From: Bacteroidia bacterium
GTDB taxonomy: Bacteria; Bacteroidota; Bacteroidia; SpSt-205
DNA: 64,000 nucleotides
Reading direction: 5' to 3'
NCBI GenBank assembly: GCA_025059535.1
Contig: JANXCX010000002.1
Span: 43,324-107,323 of the forward strand
Shown: piece by piece, positions 55,413 to 63,033 of the stretch
How the letters are laid out: each line of letters opens with the position of its first letter
How positions within the stretch are numbered: position 1 is the stretch's first letter
Translations under genes and position numbers: made by a program
Notes under the pieces: generated by a model
What the model was told of the DNA's origin: nothing
Seen by the model: the letters and a program-made list of their open reading frames with translations, nothing else
Databases searched by the model: none

Positions 55413-55999
55413 AAAGCCTTCTTCTTTTCTGGGTAGGTGCTATGACGAGTACGGATAGTTTAGCCGAGGCTACCTTTGGTGGGGGTTGCTTCTGGTGCAC
55501 GGAAGCGCTCTTCAAGATGCTCAACGGCGTAGTAGAGGTTTTTCCGGGCTACGCTGGCGGCCATGTGCCCAATCCTACCTATGAAGCCGTATGCACCCAG
55601 ACCACTGGCCACGCCGAAGTCGTGCGCGTGCGCTTCCGCCCTGAGATCCTTAGCTACGAAGCGCTGGTAGAATACTTTTTCCTCACCCATGATCCCACGA
55701 CCCTAAATCGCCAAGGTAACGATGTAGGGCCGCAGTACCGCTCCGTTATCTTCTACCACACCCCAGAGCAGAAGGCTATAGCAGAGAAGGTCAAAGCGCG
55801 CTTAGAGGCCCAGAAGGTTTTTGACAAGCCTATCGTAACGGCTATTGAGCCGCTGCGCAATTTTTATCCAGCCGAAAAGTACCACTGGGATTACTACGCC
55901 CGGAATCCCGAAAAGCCCTACTGTGCTTTGGTGATTGCGCCTAAGCTGCAGAAGGCCCGGGCTAAGTTCCATGCGCTTCTTAAACCCGAAGTAAGGTAG
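55409..55999 (+). CDS. msrA: Peptide methionine sulfoxide reductase A
   Basis: Repairs oxidised Met (S-sulfoxide). 196 residues, with the catalytic Cys in [15 protein letters not shown] and the conserved [18 protein letters not shown] and PQYRSVIFY segments. The N-terminal 20 residues are hydrophobic, but a clean signal site is not clear. Translated with purE through ATGA overlap. Confidence 0.94.
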   Translation: MKSLLLFWVGAMTSTDSLAEATFGGGCFWCTEALFKMLNGVVEVFPGYAGGHVPNPTYEAVCTQTTGHAEVVRVRFRPEILSYEALVEYFFLTHDPTTLNRQGNDVGPQYRSVIFYHTPEQKAIAEKVKARLEAQKVFDKPIVTAIEPLRNFYPAEKYHWDYYARNPEKPYCALVIAPKLQKARAKFHALLKPEVR

Positions 56000-56007
56000 T
56001 ACTTTTG
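56000..56007 (+). promoter_or_regulatory. Bacteroidota -7 box before the outer-membrane protein gene
   Basis: TACTTTTG ends 4 bases before ATG 56012, an exact match immediately after the msrA stop. Confidence 0.7.
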
Positions 56008-56011
56008 TGGC

Positions 56012-56812
56012 ATGCGGCTTTTTGCGCTGGGGTGGGTGGGGGCGTTTCTGTGGGCCCAGAGCGAACCGATAGGACTGGCATTTTCGCTGCGGGTGCACAG
56101 TGGTGTAGGGATAGGTATCTTCGGCAAACTGCCTACCGACCTAAAGGCCGCCAACGCCTTAGGAAAGGATTTTCGCATGAGTCCTTGGGCCACTACCGCC
56201 GGGGCGAGCATAGAAATGCTCGTGGCCAAGAAAGTCGTCCTTGGGGGCGGCCTTCAGCTTCAGCATTATGACGCTTCCGAGACGGAGCGCGGGCTCGCCC
56301 GCCCCTACGCCCTCCACTACGGCGGCTACGCCGGCTACGCGCTGGTCAATCGGAACCTATGGCTCCTTTACCCCTACATCGGCTACTTTGCTGGCAAATA
56401 CGAGCTACGCTATACGAATTATTTCACCGAAAATATCTTTTTTGGCCGCAATCAGGAGCTTGAGCCGCTGGAAAGGCGCACCTACAGTAGTAACTTAGGC
56501 ACACTAGAACTAGGGCTGGCGCTGCGGCGCTGGCGGCAGGACCAGGGCTTTTCGCTCCTGTGGGGGGTGGATTTAGGAGGCTTTTGGGGAGTTGGTGGAG
56601 GTAACTGGAGTCCTTCTGAGGGCCCTGCCCCAGAAGGCGTCAATCCCCCCCGTTGGGCTGGCGGCTACCTACGCTTTTCGCTAGGCTTCAGCTACCTGAA
56701 ACCTCCCGCCTCGGCCGAAGAAGCCTCCCCTATCCCCACCGTCCCTCAAGATGGCCAAAAGAAAAAGAAAAAGAAGAAAAAGAAAGAAGCCGAAGCGCCC
56801 GCCGAAGAGTAG
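56012..56812 (+). CDS. Outer-membrane beta-barrel-like protein with poly-Lys tail
   Basis: 266 residues, no named family. Signal peptide ends LWA before Gln16. The body alternates hydrophobic and Gly/Tyr-rich strands (YGGYAGYALVNRNLWLLYPY, then GYLRFSLGFSYL), typical of a small outer-membrane barrel. The last 30 residues are unlike a barrel end: a run of nine Lys followed by acidic/Ala residues, which would be periplasmic and basic. The frame is clear, so this is a real C-terminal extension unless a slip occurred in the A/G-rich run. Confidence 0.65.
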   Translation: MRLFALGWVGAFLWAQSEPIGLAFSLRVHSGVGIGIFGKLPTDLKAANALGKDFRMSPWATTAGASIEMLVAKKVVLGGGLQLQHYDASETERGLARPYALHYGGYAGYALVNRNLWLLYPYIGYFAGKYELRYTNYFTENIFFGRNQELEPLERRTYSSNLGTLELGLALRRWRQDQGFSLLWGVDLGGFWGVGGGNWSPSEGPAPEGVNPPRWAGGYLRFSLGFSYLKPPASAEEASPIPTVPQDGQKKKKKKKKKEAEAPAEE

Positions 56813-56852
56813 GAAGAATTTTTGGCTTGGGGGTATTTTGTTATAAAAGCGT

Positions 56853-57935
56853 ATGGAGACTCTCTCAGAGTCCCTTTTCTATGCGGCCCTGCGGCAGGTT
56901 ATAGACCCAGATTTGGGCAAGGATATTGTAACGGCGGGCATGGTCCGAGGCCTCTCGTGGAATGCTGAAACGCAGCTCGTAGCCCTTACCGTGCAGCTTA
57001 CTACGCCAGCCTGTCCGCTCAAGGGATACTTCACCGAACGCATTCAAGCCGCTATTCGGGCGCATGTAGGCGAAAATTGGCGCGTGGAGGTCCAGTTTAC
57101 GGCGCCTTCCTTAGCGCGCGGGGCGGACACCCTCCCGCAGATAGGGGCTATCATCCTAATAGGTTCGGGCAAAGGCGGGGTAGGCAAATCTACCGTCGCA
57201 GTCAATTTGGCCGTGGCGCTCAATCGCCTAGGGGCTCGGGTTGGCCTGCTGGATGCGGATATTTATGGGCCTAGCGTGCCGATTCTTTTAGGCCTTGAGC
57301 AAGCTAAGCCCACCGTGCAGGAGAAGGATGGACGGCCCTACTTAGTGCCGCTTAGCAAGTTTGGGCTAGAGGTAATGTCTATTGGCTTTCTTGTGCCAGC
57401 GGGGCAGCCCACGCCGTGGCGCGGCCCTATGGCGTCTAATACTTTGCGTCAGCTTCTCACCGAAACCCTATGGCCCGAGCTGGATTACCTCATAGTAGAT
57501 ATGCCGCCTGGCACAGGGGATATCCACCTTACGCTGGCGCAGCAATTTCGTCCGCAGGGCGTGGTTATCGTTACCACGCCGCAGAAGGTGGCCCTAGCCG
57601 ATGCCGAGAAAGCCCTCCGCATGTTCCAAATGCCGCTTGTCCAAGTGCCGATTTTAGGGGTCATTGAAAATATGGCTTATTTTTGGACCTCTCAGCTTCC
57701 AACGCAGAAATTCTATATTTTTGGGCAGCAAGGGGGGCATAGGCTGGCCCAGAAGTATAATGTGCCCTTTTTAGGCGAGATACCTCTTATGGAGGAAGTA
57801 GTGAGCCGAAGCGATGCGGGCGTTCCGGTGGCGCTAGAGGAGGGTATGCCCATGGCTGAAGCCTTTCTCAATGTGGCGGGTATGCTTGTACGCAGCCTTG
57901 CGCGTCATAAGCATAACCTTGTGGCGGCCTCATGA
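56853..57935 (+). CDS. Mrp/NBP35-type Fe-S cluster carrier ATPase
   Basis: Fe-S cluster carrier/ATPase of the Mrp/ApbC family, 360 residues. The N-terminal MIP18-like domain spans about 1-85, then the deviant P-loop GKGGVGKS at 106-113 and DADIYGPSVP. The C-terminal CxxC that binds a bridging cluster in many homologues is absent; the place reads ENMAYFWTSQLP, a form I recall from other Bacteroidota. It overlaps the NifU-type gene by 4 bases, supporting an Fe-S role. Confidence 0.9.
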   Translation: METLSESLFYAALRQVIDPDLGKDIVTAGMVRGLSWNAETQLVALTVQLTTPACPLKGYFTERIQAAIRAHVGENWRVEVQFTAPSLARGADTLPQIGAIILIGSGKGGVGKSTVAVNLAVALNRLGARVGLLDADIYGPSVPILLGLEQAKPTVQEKDGRPYLVPLSKFGLEVMSIGFLVPAGQPTPWRGPMASNTLRQLLTETLWPELDYLIVDMPPGTGDIHLTLAQQFRPQGVVIVTTPQKVALADAEKALRMFQMPLVQVPILGVIENMAYFWTSQLPTQKFYIFGQQGGHRLAQKYNVPFLGEIPLMEEVVSRSDAGVPVALEEGMPMAEAFLNVAGMLVRSLARHKHNLVAAS

Positions 57936-58204
57936 GCCCCACGCTTCGTGACCTTGCGCCCTACTTAGAGCCTATTCGGGCGTATCTGGCTCTGGATGGC
58001 GGCGATGTGGAACTACTTGACTTAAGTGCCGACGGGAAGGTGCTCTACATTCGCCTACTGGGGAGTTGCAGCCGCTGCGACCTCAGTCCCACTACGATTC
58101 AGCTGGGTATTCTCCATCCGCTCAAGCGCTACCTTCCCTCCTTAGAGAGTGTAGAGGTAGTTTCAGAAAGGCCCCTGAATAGGCCCTCGGATGAAGCGAA
58201 CTAA
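57932..58204 (+). CDS. NifU C-terminal-domain (Nfu-type) scaffold protein
   Basis: 90 residues, a single Nfu domain for Fe-S cluster transfer. The CxxC motif is Cys46 and Cys49 in LGSCSRCDLSPTTIQLGI, and IRAYLALDGGDVELLD is the usual N-terminal signature. Coupled to the Mrp gene, so the two probably hand clusters on. Confidence 0.9.
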   Translation: MSPTLRDLAPYLEPIRAYLALDGGDVELLDLSADGKVLYIRLLGSCSRCDLSPTTIQLGILHPLKRYLPSLESVEVVSERPLNRPSDEAN

Positions 58205-58205
58205 T

Positions 58206-58213
58206 TATATTTG
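58206..58213 (+). promoter_or_regulatory. Bacteroidota -7 box before the DUF4197 gene
   Basis: TATATTTG, exact, ends 6 bases before ATG 58220. It rejects the in-frame TTG at 58211. Confidence 0.65.
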
Positions 58214-58219
58214 GGACCT

Positions 58220-58942
58220 ATGAGGCCTCCTCATGGTTTTAAGCGCTTTATTCTTTTGGGACTTGCTGCAGGGCTACCTATTTTCTGGGGCTGCGAGAAA
58301 GGGAAGCTTCCTTTGCCGGAGCAGCTTTCCGAAGCGGAGATTGTGGCAGGCCTCAAAGAGGCGCTCAAGGTAAGTACCGATACTACGGTGCGTCTGCTCA
58401 ATCGGCTGGACGGGTACTATGGAGATAGCCTGATTCGAATTCTTTTGCCGCCAGATGGCCAAAATGTATGGCGGGCTATTGCCGCTCTGCCCGGCGGACA
58501 AGAAGTTTTGAACGACCTCACCGTGCGCATGAATAGAGCGGCCGAGGAGGCAGCCGACGAGGCTAAACCCATTTTCTGGCAGGCTATTGACGGACTTACT
58601 ATCACCCAAGGCATGCAAATCCTCAAAGGCGATAGCGTGGCTGCCACCCGTTACCTCCGTGAAAAGACTTACGACAGCCTTTATGTGCGCTACAAGCCGC
58701 GCATTCAAGAGGCCATGAACCAGGTCGGCGCCCAAACGGCCTGGGAAGAAATCGTAAACCTTTACAACAGCCTACCACTGGTAGAGCCGATTCAGAATCG
58801 GGATCTTTCCGCCTATGTGACGGATCGGGCGCTCTATGGCCTTTTCCTGAAGATCGGGCAGCATGAAACGAAGATTCGGCGGGATGTGCGCTACCGGGTG
58901 ACGGACCTCCTGCGTAAAGTTTTTGCCGAAGCTACGGGCTAA
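58220..58942 (+). CDS. DUF4197 lipoprotein
   Basis: 240 residues. The lipoprotein signal ends FWGC, with Cys25 lipidated. The rest is an all-helical DUF4197 domain with AGLKEALKVSTDTTVRLLN and the typical GDSVAATRYLREKTY. Function of the family is unknown. Its stop is 4 bases from that of the convergent CapA gene. Confidence 0.83.
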   Translation: MRPPHGFKRFILLGLAAGLPIFWGCEKGKLPLPEQLSEAEIVAGLKEALKVSTDTTVRLLNRLDGYYGDSLIRILLPPDGQNVWRAIAALPGGQEVLNDLTVRMNRAAEEAADEAKPIFWQAIDGLTITQGMQILKGDSVAATRYLREKTYDSLYVRYKPRIQEAMNQVGAQTAWEEIVNLYNSLPLVEPIQNRDLSAYVTDRALYGLFLKIGQHETKIRRDVRYRVTDLLRKVFAEATG

Positions 58943-58946
58943 TACC

Positions 58947-59981
58947 TCATCTACCTACCTGCGGCTCAATAAGCCCTTCGTCGGAGATGTGCAGCCCGCC
59001 GCCACCAAAATCCTCCGCCGTCAGACGCTGAATAAGAGAGCGCGCCTCCCCCGTACTATCCACTTCGGGCACGCCGGCTCGAATGCGCATGGGGATCATG
59101 CGGCCACGCCGAAACTGCCCTTGCCTATCTATCTCTATCTCAAAAACCCCTGTTAGCCCATTTGGGCCGCGAATATTGATGCCATTCACTACGATGAAAT
59201 TACCCAGTGAATACAGGATAAGGCGATTTTTGTACAGTTCTAGGCCACGCAGCACATGTGGGCCATGGCCTATTACCAAATCGGCTCCCGCCTCAATTAC
59301 TGCCCGTGCAAAGGCGCGTACATGGCCCCGATTCTCGCCGTAGAACATCTCTACCTGATCCGGGGTGTGAATGCAATGGGGCCCTTCCGCCCCACCGTGA
59401 AAGGATACTACGACAATATCTACCTTTTCCGCTAAGGCTTTCACAAGCTGTACCGCTCGGGGAATATCGCTGACTAGGTAAGAACGGCCCGAAAAGCCAA
59501 AAGGAATCCATCCTACGCGCACGCCGCGCACCTCGGTGATTTTGATCTCCTGCTTGCCTAAGGCCGTAATGCCAAAGGACTCTATGAGTCGCTTCGTGGC
59601 CTGGTAGCCTGCAAGGCCATAGTCTTCCGTGTGGTTATTGTCCATGTGCAGGATGGTGTAACCTAAGGCGGGCAGGAGATCGGCGTTCTGGATAGGCATG
59701 CCAAACTCGTAGCAGATGCCGCGCCGGCGCCCCTCCTCCGAACATTTAGAGGGCTTCTCGTCGCCGCGGATAAAATTACCTTCAATATTGCCGAAGCAAA
59801 TATTGCCCCCTTTCAGATAGGGCTGGAGGCGAAGGATGCGCAGCCGTAGGGACTCGGGCAGAACAAAAGTGCCTAACATAAGATCACCGCTGAGCCGAAA
59901 GTGCAGGGTAGTTTCTGGCTGGAGGCTATCCTGGGCCCATAAGGCTAATAAGCCGAATCCTCCAAAGGCCCACTTCCGCAT
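58947..59981 (-). CDS. CapA-family (poly-gamma-glutamate/capsule-type) metallophosphatase
   Basis: 344 residues. Signal peptide ends LWA before Gln17. CapA-type calcineurin-like fold: SGDLMLGTF, NICFGNIEGNF, HMDNNHTEDYG, VVVSFHGGAEG, and a DLVIGHGPHVL with NRLILYSLGNF. Homologues take part in poly-gamma-glutamate or capsule handling, but no other capsule gene is nearby, so the substrate is unknown. It is exported to the periplasm. Confidence 0.87.
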   Translation of the reverse strand: MRKWAFGGFGLLALWAQDSLQPETTLHFRLSGDLMLGTFVLPESLRLRILRLQPYLKGGNICFGNIEGNFIRGDEKPSKCSEEGRRRGICYEFGMPIQNADLLPALGYTILHMDNNHTEDYGLAGYQATKRLIESFGITALGKQEIKITEVRGVRVGWIPFGFSGRSYLVSDIPRAVQLVKALAEKVDIVVVSFHGGAEGPHCIHTPDQVEMFYGENRGHVRAFARAVIEAGADLVIGHGPHVLRGLELYKNRLILYSLGNFIVVNGINIRGPNGLTGVFEIEIDRQGQFRRGRMIPMRIRAGVPEVDSTGEARSLIQRLTAEDFGGGGLHISDEGLIEPQVGR

Positions 59982-59986
59982 GCCCG

Positions 59987-59994
59987 CAAAGATA
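59987..59994 (-). promoter_or_regulatory. Bacteroidota -7 box before capA
   Basis: On the minus strand TATCTTTG ends 5 bases before ATG 59981. Exact match. Confidence 0.7.
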
Positions 59995-60149
59995 GGCGCT
60001 TGGATACCTAAGCCTTATTCCCTTTAGCCAAGCTAAAGACCTGCAGGCGCTTTACTTCTCAGAAAGCGCTATTCACATTTTGTACGCCTACCGGTGCATT
60101 TGAGGAGGATTAATAAATCTTTATTGACGCACGAAATAGCTGGACTTGG

Positions 60150-60157
60150 TACCTTTG
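60150..60157 (+). promoter_or_regulatory. Bacteroidota -7 box with upstream TTG before the secreted gene
   Basis: TACCTTTG ends 4 bases before ATG 60162. A TTG at 60124-60126 could be the -33 element, 23 bases upstream. Confidence 0.7.
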
Positions 60158-60161
60158 CACC

Positions 60162-61184
60162 ATGATTAGCCGTGTTTGGTTTGGCCTAGTTGGGTTAGGC
60201 TTGTTGTATGGGCAAAATGTAGGAATAGGCACCTCTCTGCCCCAGCGTCCCCTGCATGTCTATAGTAGTGCTAACCCTACTTACCTTCGCATTCAGTCGT
60301 CGGGTGCTTTCGGGGCTGCAGGTATAGAGTTTGTGAGTGATCCCATAGGTTCCCCTAATGAATGGCGTCCAGCTCTGATCCAGTCGGGCGATAATGGCAA
60401 TTTTACAGGCCGGCTAGACTTCTACACAAATGGCACATCCGCCTCCCAGCGGTGGAGTATGATACATGGCATGACGATTGTGAATGGACGGGTGGGCATC
60501 GGTCTTTCCAATCCTCATGAGGGTGCTAAACTTGAGGTAGCAGGGAATGGGGCCCAAGGCGTTATTCTACCCTCCGTCTCCCTCAGCGCAGCTAATAACT
60601 GGGCGCCCTTAGCTGGCCCGCCTCGGGAAGGCATGCTCGTGTATAACATCGCTACGTCTGGTACAGGTACTAATCGCGTCACGCCGGGGTATTACTTTTG
60701 GCAAGGTGGTCGCTGGCGCCGTTTCTCTGAGAATGGCTACACGGGGCTGGTCATGGGCGTCCTAAGCCCGAACCAGCAAGATATAACCACGAATGCGCCC
60801 AACTGGCAATACCTGAATGCCTATATAGATCTACCCCCTGGCCGATGGATGGTTTTTTCCACTCAGCTTCTTTACCTACCAAATGCTAATGTTTTGCCCT
60901 CTGGGCAGAGCATATGGGTTAGGACGACTTTTTCGGACAACTCTACCTGGAGTGGCATATCGCCTGACATAGTAGGGGCGCCTCTCTTTAGTGGCGTATT
61001 ACCGCCTAGCTGCATGTATGCTATCTTGACCGGTCAGGTGCTTATTCATAATCGGGGTACAACTACTAAGCGTTACTACTACTTCGGCCAAAAAGAGCCG
61101 TTTGGAGGGGCCACGGCTCCCATACGCAATGTAGGAACCTCCTTGCAGGGCGAAAATCAACTTTTCGCCGTTCCGGTGGACTAG
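60162..61184 (+). CDS. Secreted protein with tail-fibre-like NVGIGT repeats
   Basis: 340 residues. Signal peptide ends LYG before Gln18. The NVGIGTSLPQRPLHVYSS opening and the GRVGIGLSNP segment near 110 match the NVGIGT motif that recurs in Bacteroidota secreted and phage tail-fibre-like proteins. REGMLVYNIATSGT and PGYYFWQGGRWRRF form a common following module. The C-terminal 120 residues are a Ser/Gly-rich beta domain. No T9SS tail is recognised. Function unknown, perhaps surface adhesion. Confidence 0.75.
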   Translation: MISRVWFGLVGLGLLYGQNVGIGTSLPQRPLHVYSSANPTYLRIQSSGAFGAAGIEFVSDPIGSPNEWRPALIQSGDNGNFTGRLDFYTNGTSASQRWSMIHGMTIVNGRVGIGLSNPHEGAKLEVAGNGAQGVILPSVSLSAANNWAPLAGPPREGMLVYNIATSGTGTNRVTPGYYFWQGGRWRRFSENGYTGLVMGVLSPNQQDITTNAPNWQYLNAYIDLPPGRWMVFSTQLLYLPNANVLPSGQSIWVRTTFSDNSTWSGISPDIVGAPLFSGVLPPSCMYAILTGQVLIHNRGTTTKRYYYFGQKEPFGGATAPIRNVGTSLQGENQLFAVPVD

Positions 61185-61321
61185 GTAGCCGTTTGACGAG
61201 GCTCATAGGAGGATAAGCCCGCATCCTTTTGCCTCAATCTTCCAGACCTTATAGGTGGGCGAATCAGAGCGTCAGGTTAGGTGGCCTTTAGCGAAAAAGA
61301 GTACTTTGGTATGCTGCCTGT

Positions 61322-62554
61322 ATGAAAATCCATGTTCAAAACCTCGGCGCCCTCCGAGAAGCCGAAATAGAACTCAAACCCCTCACGGTCTTCATCGGCA
61401 AAAATAATACCCATAAAAGCTACGTGGCGCATGTGGTGTATGGGGTTTTCGCGTTTAGGGAGCTGATTTTTCGTGATTTCCTTCGCATTATTCTGCTAAT
61501 GGTTGAGGACATGGAGCTAGGCAAAATGGAAATAAAAAGGATAGCTAACTTCATCCTTTCACCCTCAAAGTTTATCAAGTATAAGATTTTTGGCAGCTCC
61601 CCACCTGCTATTCGTACCATGCGGATTAGGCTTGAGACTTCAGAGGTAGAGGCTAAGAATGCTGAGGGTATGCAGGTAGCATTAGCGAATCTGTCGCAAC
61701 TACAAGAGTCTTTAGGCCTTATGTCGGCAGAGTCTCGGGCTACACTTGGTAATCTCTATAAGCTAATCAATGCCTTCTCTAAATATGCAAACCTAAGGAC
61801 AGCATTCTACTTTCCCGCCTCAAGGACCAGCTTTCTACAAATGCAAGAGCTATTCATAAGGGGTCTGTTAGCTTTAGAAGGGCGCATAGAAGGAGGAGAG
61901 CAGCCTACTTTACCAGTGATGGAGTTTATACGCACTTTCTTTCAGCTTATGCGAGCAAAGAATGAAGGGAAAAATAGCTCTCTTCTTCAAGAGCTTAAGC
62001 AGATAATGGGGGGGACTATTTGGATTGACCCGAAAGCTAAACGAATGTTCTTTGATTACGAAAGTGAGGGGGCTAGCTATTCTCTACCTATCACGCACAG
62101 TTCCTCTGCGGTTACCGAACTTGCCCCTTTATATCTTTACATTCAAAAAAATGACCTCTCCGACAAGCTCCTCATCATAGAAGAGCCCGAAGCCCATCTC
62201 CATCCTGAAAATCAAGTGCGTATGGCGCGGTTTCTGGTGAAGCTGGTGGAGGCAGGGGCTTGGGTGCTGATTACGACGCATAGCGATTATATATTCTCTG
62301 AGCTTAGTAATCAGGTTAGGCTTTATACTTTGGGGGAGAAATCGGGCTTGCCCGCTGACAAACTGGCTGTTTATCTCTTTGAACGGCGGGAAGATTCATC
62401 AGAAATCCAGGTAAAACCGATTGAGGTGTCTCCAGAAGAGGGTATTGTCTCTGAATATTTTGACGAAGTTATGAATCATCTTTTGAGTACTGCGACGCAA
62501 CTTGATGTGGAGCTTGCGGAAAAGAAGCGGCAGGAAAGCCCTCAGAGCCCATGA
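61322..62554 (+). CDS. AAA/OLD-like ATPase, candidate defence protein
   Basis: 410 residues resembling the AAA_15/OLD-type ABC-ATPases of phage-defence systems (as in Gabija, Septu or PARIS). The N-terminal P-loop is GKNNTHKS at 26-33, with His in place of the Gly that precedes Lys in GxxxxGK[ST], an unusual P-loop. Walker B and its surroundings are KLLIIEEPEAHLHPENQVR near 283-300, then ITTHSDYIF as the H-switch. It is more AT-rich than neighbours and translationally coupled to the small downstream gene through an ATGA overlap. No TOPRIM or HNH domain is fused. Role inferred from context. Confidence 0.78.
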   Translation: MKIHVQNLGALREAEIELKPLTVFIGKNNTHKSYVAHVVYGVFAFRELIFRDFLRIILLMVEDMELGKMEIKRIANFILSPSKFIKYKIFGSSPPAIRTMRIRLETSEVEAKNAEGMQVALANLSQLQESLGLMSAESRATLGNLYKLINAFSKYANLRTAFYFPASRTSFLQMQELFIRGLLALEGRIEGGEQPTLPVMEFIRTFFQLMRAKNEGKNSSLLQELKQIMGGTIWIDPKAKRMFFDYESEGASYSLPITHSSSAVTELAPLYLYIQKNDLSDKLLIIEEPEAHLHPENQVRMARFLVKLVEAGAWVLITTHSDYIFSELSNQVRLYTLGEKSGLPADKLAVYLFERREDSSEIQVKPIEVSPEEGIVSEYFDEVMNHLLSTATQLDVELAEKKRQESPQSP

Positions 62555-63030
62555 CCGAATGGGAAGAGTTTCTGGTTCCTTGTAATGGGCAGAGTGAAGG
62601 ATGTAAGGATTGTACCGATGGTGTGAAAGATAAGTATTTGATGAAGTTTTTCTCCGCAAAAGAAACCTTCATAAAACATGAGTATGTCTCTGAAAAAGGC
62701 AAGGTGTGTGATTGTTTTGTGGTCTATAAAGATAAGCCTGTTTTATGCGCAGTAGAGATATTGGCGGGCAGGCTTACTAAAAGGGAGCTTGAGGACAAAG
62801 CCGAGCAACTGGAGGCATGCCGAAGCTTTGTAAAGCAGTGTGTTTGCTCTAAGTCCTCTGCTACTTCTCTGAAGATTCGCTGTATTTTGGTTTATGGGCG
62901 TATAGAGCGCGAGCTAAAAATACGGAGAAAGGGCAGGACAGAAGCCGAACGGCTAGCCCAGAAAAAAGAAATAGTACTCATGGATTATAGGAGTTATCGG
63001 GAGAAGGGGATTGAACCTTTTGTACGATAA
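62551..63030 (+). CDS. Cys-rich small protein coupled to the AAA ATPase
   Basis: 159 residues that I cannot place in a family. The N-terminus has Cys11, Cys18 and Cys21. The middle carries Cys53, Cys55 and Cys66 around the hydrophobic strand CDCFVVY and VLCAVEI. Asp54 and Glu69 sit at a spacing seen in PD-(D/E)xK nucleases, but the following Lys is Leu71, so that is weak. The C-terminal third is basic. Its start overlaps the ATPase stop by 4 bases (ATGA). By analogy with other two-gene OLD-ATPase systems it could be the effector. Confidence 0.6.
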   Translation: MTEWEEFLVPCNGQSEGCKDCTDGVKDKYLMKFFSAKETFIKHEYVSEKGKVCDCFVVYKDKPVLCAVEILAGRLTKRELEDKAEQLEACRSFVKQCVCSKSSATSLKIRCILVYGRIERELKIRRKGRTEAERLAQKKEIVLMDYRSYREKGIEPFVR

Positions 63031-63033
63031 GGT

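Noticed and set aside
62551..63030. PD-(D/E)xK nuclease assignment for the small defence protein
   Set aside because: Asp54 and Glu69 fit the spacing, but the required Lys is Leu71, so the call would be unsupported.
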